From Flavobacterium sp. (GTDB lineage: Bacteria; Bacteroidota; Bacteroidia; Flavobacteriales; Flavobacteriaceae), in NCBI RefSeq assembly GCF_027484205.1, contig NZ_JAIXUB010000013.1, forward strand, positions 310,001-374,000: a stretch of 64,000 nucleotides of DNA. Reading direction: 5' to 3'. This document shows, piece by piece, positions 1-10,600 of the stretch. The notes under the pieces are model-generated. The model was not told where the DNA came from and made no database searches. It saw nothing but the letters and a program-made list of their open reading frames with translations. The first letter of the stretch is position 1. Each line of letters opens with the position of its first letter. Made by a program: the position numbers and the translations under genes.

Positions 1-2154
1 TACAAAACCAAGACACTAACAGTGTATGTTGGTTCCCTTTCCGAATTTTTAGATCAAGGTACTATCGAATTAGAAGAAGATGCCACAACTTTACAAGAAG
101 TAGTAATAGTTTCTAAAACAAAAACCGTCAGCGAGAAAATGGATAAGAAAACGTTTTCCATGGCTGACAATATCAGTCAAAGTGGTGGCTCTGTTTTACA
201 ATCAATGCAAAATTTACCTGGTGTTAGTGTCCAAGATGGTAAAGTACAAATAAGAGGCAATGATAAAGTGACCATATTGATAGACGGAAAACAAACAGCT
301 TTAACAGGTTTCGGAAATCAATCTGGTTTAGATAACATTCCTGCTTCAGCAGTAGATAAAATCGAAATCATTAATAATCCATCAGCAAAATACGATGTCA
401 ATGGGAATGCAGGAATTATCAATATAATCTATAAGAAAAATAAAAAAGAAGGCTTCAATGGTAAAGTGGGTTTTACTACTGGTTTAGGTGCTTTGTGGGA
501 ACGAAAAGAAAATCTGCCTACAATAAGAGCACAATATTCACTGACACCAAAAGTAAATCCTACCGTATCGCTCAATTACCGTAAAAACAAAATTAATGCG
601 TTCTTTCAAGGCGATTATTTGTATACAGAAACGCTAAATAAAAATGAATTTGTAACACGAACGTACAATGATGGATCTATAATTAATCAGCAATTAAAAA
701 GAAACCGAAACACCCATTTCACTACTATCAAATCAGGCATTGATTGGACTATTAACGATTATAATATGCTAACCATTTCAGGTTTATTTGGTTCAGAAAA
801 AATTATTGATAACGGCGACCAACCTTTTTTTAATGCAGATTATTCAGAGCGACTGCGACTTTGGCAGTTTTTAGAGGACGAATTAAAAACTACGTTTATG
901 GGAACAGCTTCCTATCAACATAAATTCAAGCAAGCCGGACATTTATTAAATGTAGGCTTCAATTATACGTTTCACAGAGAAGATGAAAAATATTTTTTCG
1001 ATAATGTTTTGCCAAACTCTTTGAGTAAAGATTCTTTCAAATTATTATCAGACGAGAGTGTAATTGATTTCAATATTGATTATATTAAGCCATTAAAATA
1101 CGGTCGTATTGAAACAGGGTTCAAATTTAGGAACCGAATAATTCCAACCAACATGCAATTCTTTCCGGGAACAAATTCGCCTTTAGACGCAAGCGCAGGC
1201 GGTAAAGCAACCTATGAAGAAATCATTCCTGCGGTTTATGGAAACTACATATACGAAAACAATAAAATCGAAGCTGAAATAGGATTGCGTTTGGAATATT
1301 TGGATTTAGAATACGAGGTAAATCCTAATCATCCAACATACCGAACAGATGGATACTCCTATTTTGAACCATTTCCTAATTTCCGTTTTGCCTATAAAAT
1401 CAATGATGACAACAAAATATCATTGTTTTACAATCGCAGAATTGACAGACCAAATGAAGTAGATATTCGAATATTTCCAAAGTATGACGATGCCGAAATT
1501 ATCAAAGTAGGTAATCCTGGTTTACGTCCACAATTCACTAATTTAGTAGAATTAGGTTTCAAAAGAAATTTGAAAAAAGGCTATTTATATTCGGCTATAT
1601 ACCATCGTTTTGCCAATGAAACTATAACAAGAATAGCTTCAACCGTTCCTAATAGCAATCTAATTTATGCCATCTTTCAAAACGTAAATAAAAGCGCTAA
1701 TACAGGTGTTGAAATGGTTATTTCGCAAGACATTGCAAAATGGTATTCTTCCAATCTTAATGGTAATGCCTATTACAATCAAATCGGTGCGTTTACAGTT
1801 CAAAATTTATATCCAGAGCCCAATACCTTTTCAGCAGCAAAACAAGATGTTTTCTCTGGAAATATAAAGTGGAACAACACATTACACTTAACTAAAAAAG
1901 TTGATGCACAAGTAACGGCAATTTATTTAGCACCAGATATTATTCCGCAAGGCAAAATAAAATCGCGTTTCTCAATTGATTTAGGACTGAAAAAATCAGT
2001 TCAAAATGGCAAAGGTGAATTTTTTATTAATGCAACCGACCTATTAAATACGTTAGTAATCAAAAAAGAAATTCAAGGTCAGGATTTTAGTTACACCAGT
2101 AATGATTATTACGAAACACAAGTAATTAGATTGGGTTATAATTATAAATTTTAA
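1..2154 (+). CDS. TonB-dependent outer-membrane receptor, 5' end missing
   Basis: The reading frame is open from base 1, so the gene begins outside the window; the GTG at 22 is not a credible start. The visible part begins at the end of what is usually a carboxypeptidase-regulatory-like domain. It continues with a TonB box-like stretch, then a plug domain (LQSMQNLPGVSVQDGKVQIR, IDGKQT, AVDKIEIINNPSAKYD) at about residues 55-130, then a long beta-barrel rich in aromatic and Asn residues that ends in the aromatic terminus YNYKF expected of an outer-membrane barrel. This fits the Bacteroidota 'outer membrane beta-barrel family' of TonB receptors. The substrate cannot be read from sequence; the metal efflux genes downstream make a metal or siderophore possible, but that is only inference. 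Confidence 0.88.
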   Translation, partial: YKTKTLTVYVGSLSEFLDQGTIELEEDATTLQEVVIVSKTKTVSEKMDKKTFSMADNISQSGGSVLQSMQNLPGVSVQDGKVQIRGNDKVTILIDGKQTALTGFGNQSGLDNIPASAVDKIEIINNPSAKYDVNGNAGIINIIYKKNKKEGFNGKVGFTTGLGALWERKENLPTIRAQYSLTPKVNPTVSLNYRKNKINAFFQGDYLYTETLNKNEFVTRTYNDGSIINQQLKRNRNTHFTTIKSGIDWTINDYNMLTISGLFGSEKIIDNGDQPFFNADYSERLRLWQFLEDELKTTFMGTASYQHKFKQAGHLLNVGFNYTFHREDEKYFFDNVLPNSLSKDSFKLLSDESVIDFNIDYIKPLKYGRIETGFKFRNRIIPTNMQFFPGTNSPLDASAGGKATYEEIIPAVYGNYIYENNKIEAEIGLRLEYLDLEYEVNPNHPTYRTDGYSYFEPFPNFRFAYKINDDNKISLFYNRRIDRPNEVDIRIFPKYDDAEIIKVGNPGLRPQFTNLVELGFKRNLKKGYLYSAIYHRFANETITRIASTVPNSNLIYAIFQNVNKSANTGVEMVISQDIAKWYSSNLNGNAYYNQIGAFTVQNLYPEPNTFSAAKQDVFSGNIKWNNTLHLTKKVDAQVTAIYLAPDIIPQGKIKSRFSIDLGLKKSVQNGKGEFFINATDLLNTLVIKKEIQGQDFSYTSNDYYETQVIRLGYNYKF

Positions 2155-2254
2155 AAAATATATAAATTTATTTTTGCTTTAATTCAAAATTCAACATTTC
2201 TACAAAATTGGTTTACAACTTTGGCTATTATTAATTCAAAAAAATATAATAGCA

Positions 2255-2677
2255 ATGAGAAAATCAGTAATTATTGTAGTGGCATTAGTGTTATCTACAA
2301 TCGCTTTTGCACAAAAAGTAAAAGCAACAAAAGTACCAGAGATTGTAACTAAATCTCTAATGTCAAAATATCCCAATGCAAAAAATGTAAAATGGGATAA
2401 AGAGGAAAACAATTATGAAGCAAGTTTTGAGAGTAATAAAATAGAAAACTCTGTTTTATTCAATGCCAATGGCAAAATTATCGAAACAGAAGTTGAAATT
2501 ACCGCTGCGCAATTACCAAAACCAATTCTTAATTACATAGGTAAAAACTATAAAGATCAAAAAGTAAAAGAAGCGGCAAAGATAATTTCAGATAAAGGTA
2601 TTGTTACCTATGAGGCTGAAATTAAAGGAAAAGATTTGCTTTTTGATGAAAACGGAAAGTTACTTTCAGTTAGTTAA
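2255..2677 (+). CDS. Secreted PepSY-like (BLIP-like) protein
   Basis: 140 residues with an N-terminal signal peptide (hydrophobic residues 5-18 ending FAQ). Two similar halves follow, each with the pattern 'P.....K.YP.AK.VKWDKEENNYEASF' then 'FNANGKIIETE' / 'FDENGKLLSVS', typical of the PepSY-like putative beta-lactamase-inhibitor-like family common in Flavobacteria. Function of the family is unsettled; such genes often sit near TonB receptors or two-component systems. It follows the receptor by 100 nt and is followed by a strong terminator, so it closes this transcription unit. Confidence 0.75.
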   Translation: MRKSVIIVVALVLSTIAFAQKVKATKVPEIVTKSLMSKYPNAKNVKWDKEENNYEASFESNKIENSVLFNANGKIIETEVEITAAQLPKPILNYIGKNYKDQKVKEAAKIISDKGIVTYEAEIKGKDLLFDENGKLLSVS

Positions 2678-2691
2678 TTTTTTCATGTTTT

Positions 2692-2733
2692 GGGCATTCA
2701 CATCATTTGGTGTGAGTGCTCTTTTTGTTTTTA
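2692..2733 (+). terminator. Rho-independent terminator after the PepSY-like gene
   Basis: Arms 2692-2702 and 2711-2721 (TGTGAGTGCTC) form an 11-bp stem with two G-U pairs, an 8-nt loop, and are followed by TTTTTGTTTTT. Confidence 0.8.
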
Positions 2734-2754
2734 TAATAACCTAATAAAATACCT

Positions 2755-4716
2755 ATGTTCAACAGAATAAAAATTGCTAATCGTTACAGTTTGCTACTTG
2801 CATTTATATCATGGTTTATAACATTCTCTTTCTTCCTAAGAATAATATTTACAATATGGCAATACGATGAAGTTTCCTTCAATCTATTCACCATTATAGG
2901 GACTTTTATAACAGGATTTTTTTATGATATCGGAACCATAAGTTTCATAATTATTCCTTCAGCCATCTACTATTTTGTATTTCCGAATAAATGGATTGGT
3001 TCATGGATTGATAAAATTCTCGTTTGGTTTTTCACTTCACTAACCATTTTCATATTAGTTTTTACATTCTTTGCAGAGATTACATTTTGGGATGAATTTA
3101 AAACACGATTTAATTTTATTGCTGTTGATTATCTAATTTATACCCATGAAGTTGTTGCTAACATCCAACAATCATATCCGTTACCTTTTCTTGTATCGGG
3201 GGTTCTTTTAATTACAGGAATTATACTTTTTACTTTTTACAAATTAAATATTTTCAAGGAAACATTTACAACAACAGCCAGTCTAAAAGACCGAACCATT
3301 GTTTTAGCTACAACAGCAATAACCGCAATGCTTTTCACCATTTTCATTACTAATAATCAAGCTGAATGGTCATCGAACAGATACAATGCTGAAATTTCAA
3401 AATCGGGAATTTATTCCTTTTTTGCAGCCTTCAGAAACAATCAAATGGAATACAATGAGTTTTACACTTCTATTAATAACAAAGTAGCATTTGATATCAT
3501 TAAAAGTAAACTAAATGATAAAGACAGTAAATTCCAATCACAAGGATTATCCATTCACAGAACAATAACAGACACAACGAAACAAGAACCAAGTAAGAAA
3601 AATGTAGTTTTTATTTTGGTTGAAAGTTTAAGTGCTAGTTTTATGAAAGAGTTTGGTAATAAAGAAAACATAACACCATTTTTAGACAGTTTAGCTCAAA
3701 AAAGCATCTTTTTTGATAACTTATATGCAACAGGTACAAGAACAGTTCGTGGCATGGAAGCAATGACACTTTGCATTCCACCAACGCCTGGGCAAAGTAT
3801 TGTGAAACGTCCCGAAAATCAAAATCTATACACTGTATCAAATGTTTTCAAAAGCAAAGGATATAACTCCAATTTCTTTTATGGTGGCGATGGCTATTTT
3901 GATAATATGAACGCCTATTTCGGTGGAAACGGTTTTACCATTTATGATCGTGGTCGCGGTAGTGTATTAAGTGATAAAATCAAAACGGTACGAAATAATA
4001 TTAACGATGATGAAGTAACCTTTGAAAATGCTTGGGGAATATGTGATGAAGACATTTATTCTAAAATGCTCAACGTAGCTGATGAGCATTATAAAGTAGG
4101 TAAACCATTTTTCAATTTTGTAATGACGACTTCAAATCATAGACCATATACTTATCCAGATAACGCCATCGATATACCTTCGGGTACAGGTCGAGAAGGC
4201 GCAGTAAAATATACTGATTATGCTTTAAAAAAAATGTTTGAAAAGGCTAAAGATAAGCCATGGTTTAAAAACACTGTTTTTATAGTTATTGCTGACCATT
4301 GTGCCAGTAGTGCCGGAAAAGATGAAATAGATGTTGCCAATTACCACATTCCTGCATTCATAGTAAATTTTCCTGAAGAACTCAATCATAAAGTAACAAA
4401 GCAGTGTTCTCAGATAGATGTATTTCCTACATTTTTTTCATTAATGAATTGGAGTTATGAGAGTAATTTTTTTGGAAAAAACGTTTTCAATACAAATTTT
4501 GAGGAAAGGGCTTTAGTAGGTACATACAGAAAGTTAGTATTGATGAAAAAAGAAAAAGTAATGATTTTGTCTGATCAAAAAAGACAAGCATTTTATTCTT
4601 GGAATAAATCAGATAACAGCCTCAAGCCATTGCCTATGGATAAATCATTCCTTAATGAAACGATTTCATGGTATCAAACTGCTGATTATTTATTTACAAA
4701 CAAACTGCTCAAATAA
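2755..4716 (+). CDS. LTA synthase-family membrane sulfatase/phosphoglycerol transferase-like protein
   Basis: 653 residues. The first ~200 hold about five membrane segments (LLAFISWFITFSFFLRIIF and others), followed by an extracytoplasmic alkaline-phosphatase/sulfatase fold. Visible marks are the start of the fold (KKNVVFILVESLSASFMKEF), the catalytic-Thr region (YATGTRTVRGMEAM), NFVMTTSNHRPY and the metal-ligand stretch VIADHCASS. This is the LTA synthase family; in Gram-negative bacteria these proteins transfer phosphoglycerol or phosphoethanolamine-like groups to envelope glycans or lipids. The exact substrate is unknown. It overlaps the downstream lipid kinase gene by one base (TAATG), suggesting coupled expression in a lipid-related pair. 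Confidence 0.85.
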   Translation: MFNRIKIANRYSLLLAFISWFITFSFFLRIIFTIWQYDEVSFNLFTIIGTFITGFFYDIGTISFIIIPSAIYYFVFPNKWIGSWIDKILVWFFTSLTIFILVFTFFAEITFWDEFKTRFNFIAVDYLIYTHEVVANIQQSYPLPFLVSGVLLITGIILFTFYKLNIFKETFTTTASLKDRTIVLATTAITAMLFTIFITNNQAEWSSNRYNAEISKSGIYSFFAAFRNNQMEYNEFYTSINNKVAFDIIKSKLNDKDSKFQSQGLSIHRTITDTTKQEPSKKNVVFILVESLSASFMKEFGNKENITPFLDSLAQKSIFFDNLYATGTRTVRGMEAMTLCIPPTPGQSIVKRPENQNLYTVSNVFKSKGYNSNFFYGGDGYFDNMNAYFGGNGFTIYDRGRGSVLSDKIKTVRNNINDDEVTFENAWGICDEDIYSKMLNVADEHYKVGKPFFNFVMTTSNHRPYTYPDNAIDIPSGTGREGAVKYTDYALKKMFEKAKDKPWFKNTVFIVIADHCASSAGKDEIDVANYHIPAFIVNFPEELNHKVTKQCSQIDVFPTFFSLMNWSYESNFFGKNVFNTNFEERALVGTYRKLVLMKKEKVMILSDQKRQAFYSWNKSDNSLKPLPMDKSFLNETISWYQTADYLFTNKLLK

Positions 4717-5594
4717 TGAAATACATACATTTTATAATTAATCCAATATCAGGCGATGGAAAACACAATCTAAGCAGAACAGTTTTGGAAAAATATTTTT
4801 CTGAAAAAGAATACAAAATTGCTGTAGACTACTCAAATCATAAACACCATGCTATTATGTTGACCAATAATGCTGTGACTAAAAGCCCAGATTATATTGT
4901 TGCATGTGGTGGCGATGGTACAATAAATGAAGTAGCGTCCTGTCTTATCAACACTCAAATTAAACTTGGTATAATTCCTATTGGTTCGGGTAATGGTTTA
5001 GCCTCAAATCTTAAAATCCCAAAACTATTAGAAGAAGCAACACAAGTTATTAAAAATGGGAAAACACAATCCATCGACATCGGAAAAGTAAATCAACAAT
5101 ACTTTTTTAGCAATATGGGTATTGGGATCGATGCGTTAATAATTAAAAAATACGATAGCTACAAAAAAAGAACATTAACCGCATACATAAAGGCTTCATT
5201 ACAAGCTAGTTTAAAATACAAGCCCATAAAAGCGATTCTATCATTCAATAGTCAGATTATAAACAGTAATGCTTTTATGCTTTTCATTTCCAATTCAAAC
5301 GAAATGGGTTATGGCATGAGCTTAACACCAAATGCAAGTTTAATTGACGGTAAATTAAATTTAGTGCTAATTCCAAAAATAAGTCTAATTAATCAAATCA
5401 AGTTAGGACTTCATATAATTTCAAAAAAATCAGAAGCTTATAAAATGGCGCAACACAGTTTAATTGAAAACATAGCTATCGAATTACCAGAGAAAATATT
5501 TGTTGACATTCAGGTAGATGGCGAATACCATAACTTAAAAACAAATAAAGTCAATGTTTCAGTTATCAAAAACGGACTTGAAATAGTGTCATGA
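4716..5594 (+). CDS. Diacylglycerol kinase-family lipid kinase
   Basis: 292 residues with the family marks in order: NPISGDGKH (8-16), CGGDGTINEVAS (about 63-74) and PIGSGNGLASNL (about 87-98), which build the ATP site of the DagK/YegS fold, then the C-terminal beta-sandwich with DGKLNLVLI and IQVDGEY. Predicted to phosphorylate diacylglycerol or another membrane lipid. Its ATG overlaps the stop of the LTA-synthase-like gene, and LTA-type enzymes release diacylglycerol, so a recycling role is a reasonable inference. Cytoplasmic, membrane-associated. Confidence 0.88.
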   Translation: MKYIHFIINPISGDGKHNLSRTVLEKYFSEKEYKIAVDYSNHKHHAIMLTNNAVTKSPDYIVACGGDGTINEVASCLINTQIKLGIIPIGSGNGLASNLKIPKLLEEATQVIKNGKTQSIDIGKVNQQYFFSNMGIGIDALIIKKYDSYKKRTLTAYIKASLQASLKYKPIKAILSFNSQIINSNAFMLFISNSNEMGYGMSLTPNASLIDGKLNLVLIPKISLINQIKLGLHIISKKSEAYKMAQHSLIENIAIELPEKIFVDIQVDGEYHNLKTNKVNVSVIKNGLEIVS

Positions 5595-5637
5595 TAAGCG
5601 TAAAAAGTTTAATAACAATCAAATAAGTTAAGTGAAA

Positions 5638-6393
5638 ATGAAAATAGTAGAAACAAAAAATATAAACAAAATTGCTGAAATAACAATATTGTTTTGGGTT
5701 ATGAAAATTGTAGCAACCACGCTCGGAGAAACACTCGGAGACTTTATTTCAATGACTTTAAATTTGGGGTATTTAACCGGAATAGCAATAACCGTTGTCT
5801 TTTTTACTGTGGTGCTATATAACCAACTTAAAACTAAAGAATATAACCCACTACCTTTTTGGTTGGTTATAATAGCTACTACAACATTAGGTACCGAAAT
5901 TTCAGATTTCATTGACCGTAGCTTACACCTAGGCTATACAATAGGTAGTTTAGTATTGTTATCAGGTTTACTCTTTACACTCTATCGGTGGTATTCAAAA
6001 TATAAAAATTTGAATGTTAATCCGATAATAGAAAATAAGAAAGAAATATATTTTTGGATAGCAGTTTTGTTTTCAAACAGTCTCGGTACTGCATTTGGAG
6101 ATTATTTAGGAGATGTTCTTGGACTGAGCTACATTCAAGGTGCTTTGATAACTGCTTCAATTATCATAGCAGTAGTTTTAATTCACTATTACACTAAGAT
6201 TAACGAAGTGTTTTTATTTTGGTTAGCTTTTGTTTTTACGAGACCATTTGGTGCTACTTTCGGAGATTTTTTAACCAAACCACTTGCAAAGGGTGGATTA
6301 GACTTGGGTACTTTACAAGCATCAGTAGTTTCAATTGTAATAATGTCTTTGTTGATTTATTATTCTCAAAAAAAAAATTCTGCACAAATTTGA
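5638..6393 (+). CDS. Four-unit repeat membrane protein (COG4705-like)
   Basis: About 251 residues, nearly all membrane-spanning. The protein is built from four repeats of two helices, each carrying a glycine/acid signature at the helix end: TLGETLGDFIS, TLGTEISDFID, SLGTAFGDYLG and PFGATFGDFLT, each followed by a LNLGY/LHLGY-type segment. This repeat is that of the uncharacterised COG4705 membrane proteins. I chose ATG 5638 over the GTG six bases upstream. Function unknown; the repeated acidic residue in each membrane unit suggests transport of a cation or solute, but that is inference. It lies 43 nt after the lipid kinase. Confidence 0.7.
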   Translation: MKIVETKNINKIAEITILFWVMKIVATTLGETLGDFISMTLNLGYLTGIAITVVFFTVVLYNQLKTKEYNPLPFWLVIIATTTLGTEISDFIDRSLHLGYTIGSLVLLSGLLFTLYRWYSKYKNLNVNPIIENKKEIYFWIAVLFSNSLGTAFGDYLGDVLGLSYIQGALITASIIIAVVLIHYYTKINEVFLFWLAFVFTRPFGATFGDFLTKPLAKGGLDLGTLQASVVSIVIMSLLIYYSQKKNSAQI

Positions 6394-6463
6394 ATTGATT
6401 ATTAATCTAAAAAAATCTAGCTTATGCAAAAAAAATACTTTTATTAATTCTAAATTTTAAAGT

Positions 6464-7219
6464 ATGTATTCAAAAGTGTTTTTATTTTTTATGGTTGGTT
6501 CAATCGGTTTTGCACAGCAAATAAAAGATTCATTAGCTATCAATGAGCCAAAAGAGAACAACAAAAAGTTTAACTTCAAACAATTAATAATCCCAACTGT
6601 TTTAATTGGGTACGGCGTTATCGGTATAGAAAGTGATGGTTTAAAATTTATAAACTCTGGAATAAAGGAAGAAGTAAACGAAAACATAGACCAAAAAATA
6701 ACAATCGATGATTTTTCACAATATGCTCCAGCAGCATCTGTATATGCTTTAAATGCATTTGGCATTAAAGGAAAGCATAATTTTAAGGATAGGACAATAA
6801 TCTTAGCTACATCTTATTTATTGATGTCGTCAACAGTACTAAGCTTAAAGTCAATTACCAAAGTAGAGCGTCCAGACGGTTCAGCTTTCAATTCTTTTCC
6901 GTCAGGTCACACTGCAACAGCATTTGCTGGCGCAGAATTCCTATGGCAAGAATACAAAGATGTTTCGGTATGGTATGGTATCTCGGGATATATAGTAGCA
7001 GCAGGTACAGGAGCATTCCGAATTTATAATGATAAGCATTGGTTAACAGATGTTGTTGCGGGTGCAGGAATTGGAATTTTAAGTACAAAAGTTGCCTACT
7101 GGTTACACCCATTCATTCAAAAAACTATTTTCAATTCTAAAGAAACTAATTCTACAACTGCAATGACACCGTTTTATAATGGAAATCAGTTTGGGGTTGG
7201 CTTTTTAAGAAGATTTTAA
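6464..7219 (+). CDS. PAP2-family lipid phosphatase
   Basis: 251 residues with a signal peptide (FFMVGSIGFAQQ) and the three phosphatase motifs of the PAP2 superfamily: KVERPDGS (C1), FPSGHTATAF (C2) and FRIYNDKHWLTDVVAG (C3, catalytic His). Active site expected in the periplasm. Likely substrates are lipid phosphates such as undecaprenyl-PP, phosphatidic acid or lipid A; the gene follows an LTA-synthase-like and a lipid kinase gene, consistent with envelope lipid turnover. Confidence 0.85.
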   Translation: MYSKVFLFFMVGSIGFAQQIKDSLAINEPKENNKKFNFKQLIIPTVLIGYGVIGIESDGLKFINSGIKEEVNENIDQKITIDDFSQYAPAASVYALNAFGIKGKHNFKDRTIILATSYLLMSSTVLSLKSITKVERPDGSAFNSFPSGHTATAFAGAEFLWQEYKDVSVWYGISGYIVAAGTGAFRIYNDKHWLTDVVAGAGIGILSTKVAYWLHPFIQKTIFNSKETNSTTAMTPFYNGNQFGVGFLRRF

Positions 7220-7264
7220 TATTCAAGTGATTGAAATAAAATTTAATTTTCTATTTTTACACTC

Positions 7265-7597
7265 GTGAAATTTTTAAATATCATATTATCATTCTATCTC
7301 ATAGCACTTTCGTGTTTGCCTTGTGCGGATATGGAAGTAAGTAGTGCGGCGCATAAAAAAATTGAGATTGCTGATAATCATGACGAAAAATCACACAGCC
7401 ACGATAAAGAAAATGATTTGTGCTCTCCTTTTTGTAGTTGTAATTGTTGCGGTTCACAAATTGTGAGTTATTTTAAAATTATTAATTATAGTTTCGACTT
7501 TTTTTCAAAAAGTATTAAAACTCAACTTCCAACTTACACCTCTAAATTCGCTTCCAATTTTTACGGAAGTATTTGGCAACCACCTCAAATAGTATAA
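7265..7597 (+). CDS. Small His/Cys-rich exported protein (DUF6660-like)
   Basis: 110 residues. The N-terminal signal/lipid anchor region (LSFYLIALSCLPCAD) is followed by a His/Asp-rich stretch (HDEKSHSHDKENDLC) and a Cys cluster (CSPFCSCNCCG), i.e. a likely metal-binding protein of the periplasm or outer membrane. It sits directly before the CusA-like pump gene, and proteins of this type commonly precede such pumps in Flavobacteria, so a role in metal sensing or delivery is inferred. The family name is from memory and tentative. Confidence 0.6.
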   Translation: MKFLNIILSFYLIALSCLPCADMEVSSAAHKKIEIADNHDEKSHSHDKENDLCSPFCSCNCCGSQIVSYFKIINYSFDFFSKSIKTQLPTYTSKFASNFYGSIWQPPQIV

Positions 7598-7694
7598 TGA
7601 TGCCCGAGTAATTTCGGGTTAGAAAATTGTGACCTTTTCACAAATAATGGCAAATAATTTATTTGCTAATTTCTAATTCATTATAATATTTTCA

Positions 7695-10600
7695 ATGTTA
7701 GACAAAATCATACAATTCAGTATAAGGAACAAGTTCGTTATACTACTTTTTACCTTAGTGCTTTTAGCATGGGGTAGCTATTCCATTAAACAATTACCAC
7801 TTGATGCGTTACCGGATGTAACCAATAATCAGGTTCAAATTATTACAACAGCACCTACACTTGCCAGTCAGGAAGTCGAACAATTAATCACATATCCTTT
7901 AGAGCAATCGGTTAAAACAATTCCAAAAGTTATTGAACTCAGAAGTATTTCTCGTTTCGGACTCTCAGTAGTTACCGTAGTTTTTAAAGATGATGTAGAT
8001 ATTTATTGGGCAAGAGAACAAATTTTTCAACGACTGGCTCAAGCCAAAGAAAACATTCCGGCTTATGCAGGTTCTCCAGAGTTGGCTCCTATTTCAACTG
8101 GTCTTGGCGAAATCTATCAATACGATGTTTACGCCAAAAAAGGATATGAAGATAAATTCGATGCAGCAAAATTAAGAACCATTCAAGATTGGATTATTAT
8201 TCCTCAATTACAAGGCATTGAAGGCGTTGCTGAAGTAAGTACTTGGGGCGGAAAATTAAAACAATACGAAATCGCGGTAAACCCAAATACGCTTAATAGT
8301 CTTGGAGTTACTATTACTGAAATTTTTGAAGCTCTCGAAAAAAACAACCAAAATACAGGAGGCGCATACATCGAGAAAGATCAATATGCTTATTTCATTC
8401 GTGGTGTCGGAATGGCTACAGGATTAAATGATTTGCAGAATGTGGTTATCAAAAACAGAAACGGCGCTCCAGTATTAGTTAGAGATGTTGCCACAGTTCG
8501 TGAAGGTATCGCCTTGCGTTATGGCGCATCAACCAAAGATGGTAAAGGCGAAATTGTCTGTGGATTAGCCTTGATGCTCAAAGGCGAAAACTCAAGTGCA
8601 GTAGTAGAAAGAGTAAAAGAAAAAATGGAGCAAATAAACAAAACCTTACCCGAAGGAGTTGTTGCAGAAGCTTTTATTGACAGAGGTAAATTAGTAAATA
8701 ACGCCATTGGTACAGTTACTAAAAACCTAATTGAAGGAGCATTAATCGTAATCTTTGTGCTTATTTTATTTTTAGGAAATCTTAGAGCCGGACTAATAGT
8801 AGCTTCAGTTATTCCCTTAGCAATGCTATTTGCTGTAATCCTAATGAATATTTTTGGAGTAAGTGGAAACCTTATGAGTTTAGGTGCAATCGACTTTGGT
8901 ATTATTGTCGATGGAGCAGTAATTATTGTCGAAGCCACAATGCACCATCTTCAAAAACTAAAAAGGAAAAAAGAATTAACCCAATCCGAAATGGATAGTG
9001 AAGTATATAATTCTGCTTCCAAAATAAGAAACAGTGCTGCCTTTGGCGAAATCATCATTCTTATAGTATATCTGCCTATTTTGGCATTGGTTGGTACCGA
9101 AGGTAAAATGTTCAGACCAATGGCCATGACAGTAGGATTTGCCGTTATCGGAGCATTTATATTGTCATTAACTTATGTACCAATGATGAGTGCTATGTTT
9201 TTATCTAAAAAAACAGAACACAAAGAAAATTTTAGCGATAAAATGATGGCTTGGTTTGAACGAAAATATGCACCGCTTTTAAACAAAGCATTACAAATTA
9301 AAAAAACCGTAATCATTGCTTCAATAGCACTATTTGCTATAGCTTTATTTACATTTCAAAACATGGGTGGCGAATTTATTCCAACCATCGAAGAAGGCGA
9401 TTTGGCAATCAATGCAACCATTATGACAGGAAGTTCCCTCACGCAAATGGTTGAAACTACCACTAAATACGAACAAATCCTAAAAGCAAAATTCCCGGAA
9501 ATCAAAACCATAGTAACCAAAATCGGTAGTGGTGAAATTCCAACCGATCCAATGCCTATCGAAAGTGGCGATTTGATTATTGTTTTAAAAGACAAATCCG
9601 AATGGACCTCTGCCGACAATTGGGAAGATTTAGCCAATTTAATGAAAGAAGAAATGGAAGCCATTCCCGGAGCTAACATCGAAATATCACAACCTATTCA
9701 AATGCGTTTTAACGAATTGATGACAGGAAGCAGAAGCGATATTGCCATTAAAATTTTTGGTGATGATTTAGAAGTTTTAGATAATAAAGCCAAAGAACTA
9801 ATTTCAAAGATCAATACAATTGATGGTATTGGCGATTTAAAAGCAGATAAAGTAACAGGTTTACCACAAATCACGGTAAAATACGATTACAATAAAATTG
9901 CGTTGTATGGTTTGAACATTAGCGACATCAACCAAATAATCCGTTCCTCATTTGCAGGCGAAAGCGCAGGTAAAATTTACGAACAAAGCAAACGTTTTGA
10001 TGTGGTAGTTCGTTTAGATAAACAAGACAGAACCGATATTTCGGATGTAAGTAATTTATTCATTCCGCTTCCAAATGGTCAACAAATTCCTTTATCACAA
10101 GTGGCCAACATCAGCTATGAGCAAGGTCCGGTTCAGGTTTCACGTGAAGATGGAAAACGAAGAATTACAGTAGGTCTAAATGTACGCGGTCGTGATATAA
10201 AAAGTGTTGTCGAAGAAATCCAAGACAAGCTAAAAACCAATTTTCAACTTCCGGCAGGGTATTATGTAACCTATGGTGGTCAATTTGAAAACTTGATAGA
10301 AGCCAACAAACGATTATCCGTTGCGCTACCAATTGCTCTGGGCTTGATTATGGTTTTATTGTATTTTACATTCAATAGTATCAAACAATCATTACTCATC
10401 TTTACAGCCATCCCACTTTCGGCTATTGGAGGTGTTTTTGCACTTTGGTTACGAGGAATGCCTTTCAGTATTTCGGCAGGAATTGGTTTCATTGCGTTAT
10501 TCGGAATAGCGGTTTTAAACGGAATTGTACTCATTTCCTACTTCAACCAACTCAAAACAGAAGGAATAACCGACCCATTGCAACGCGTTCTAATCGGTAC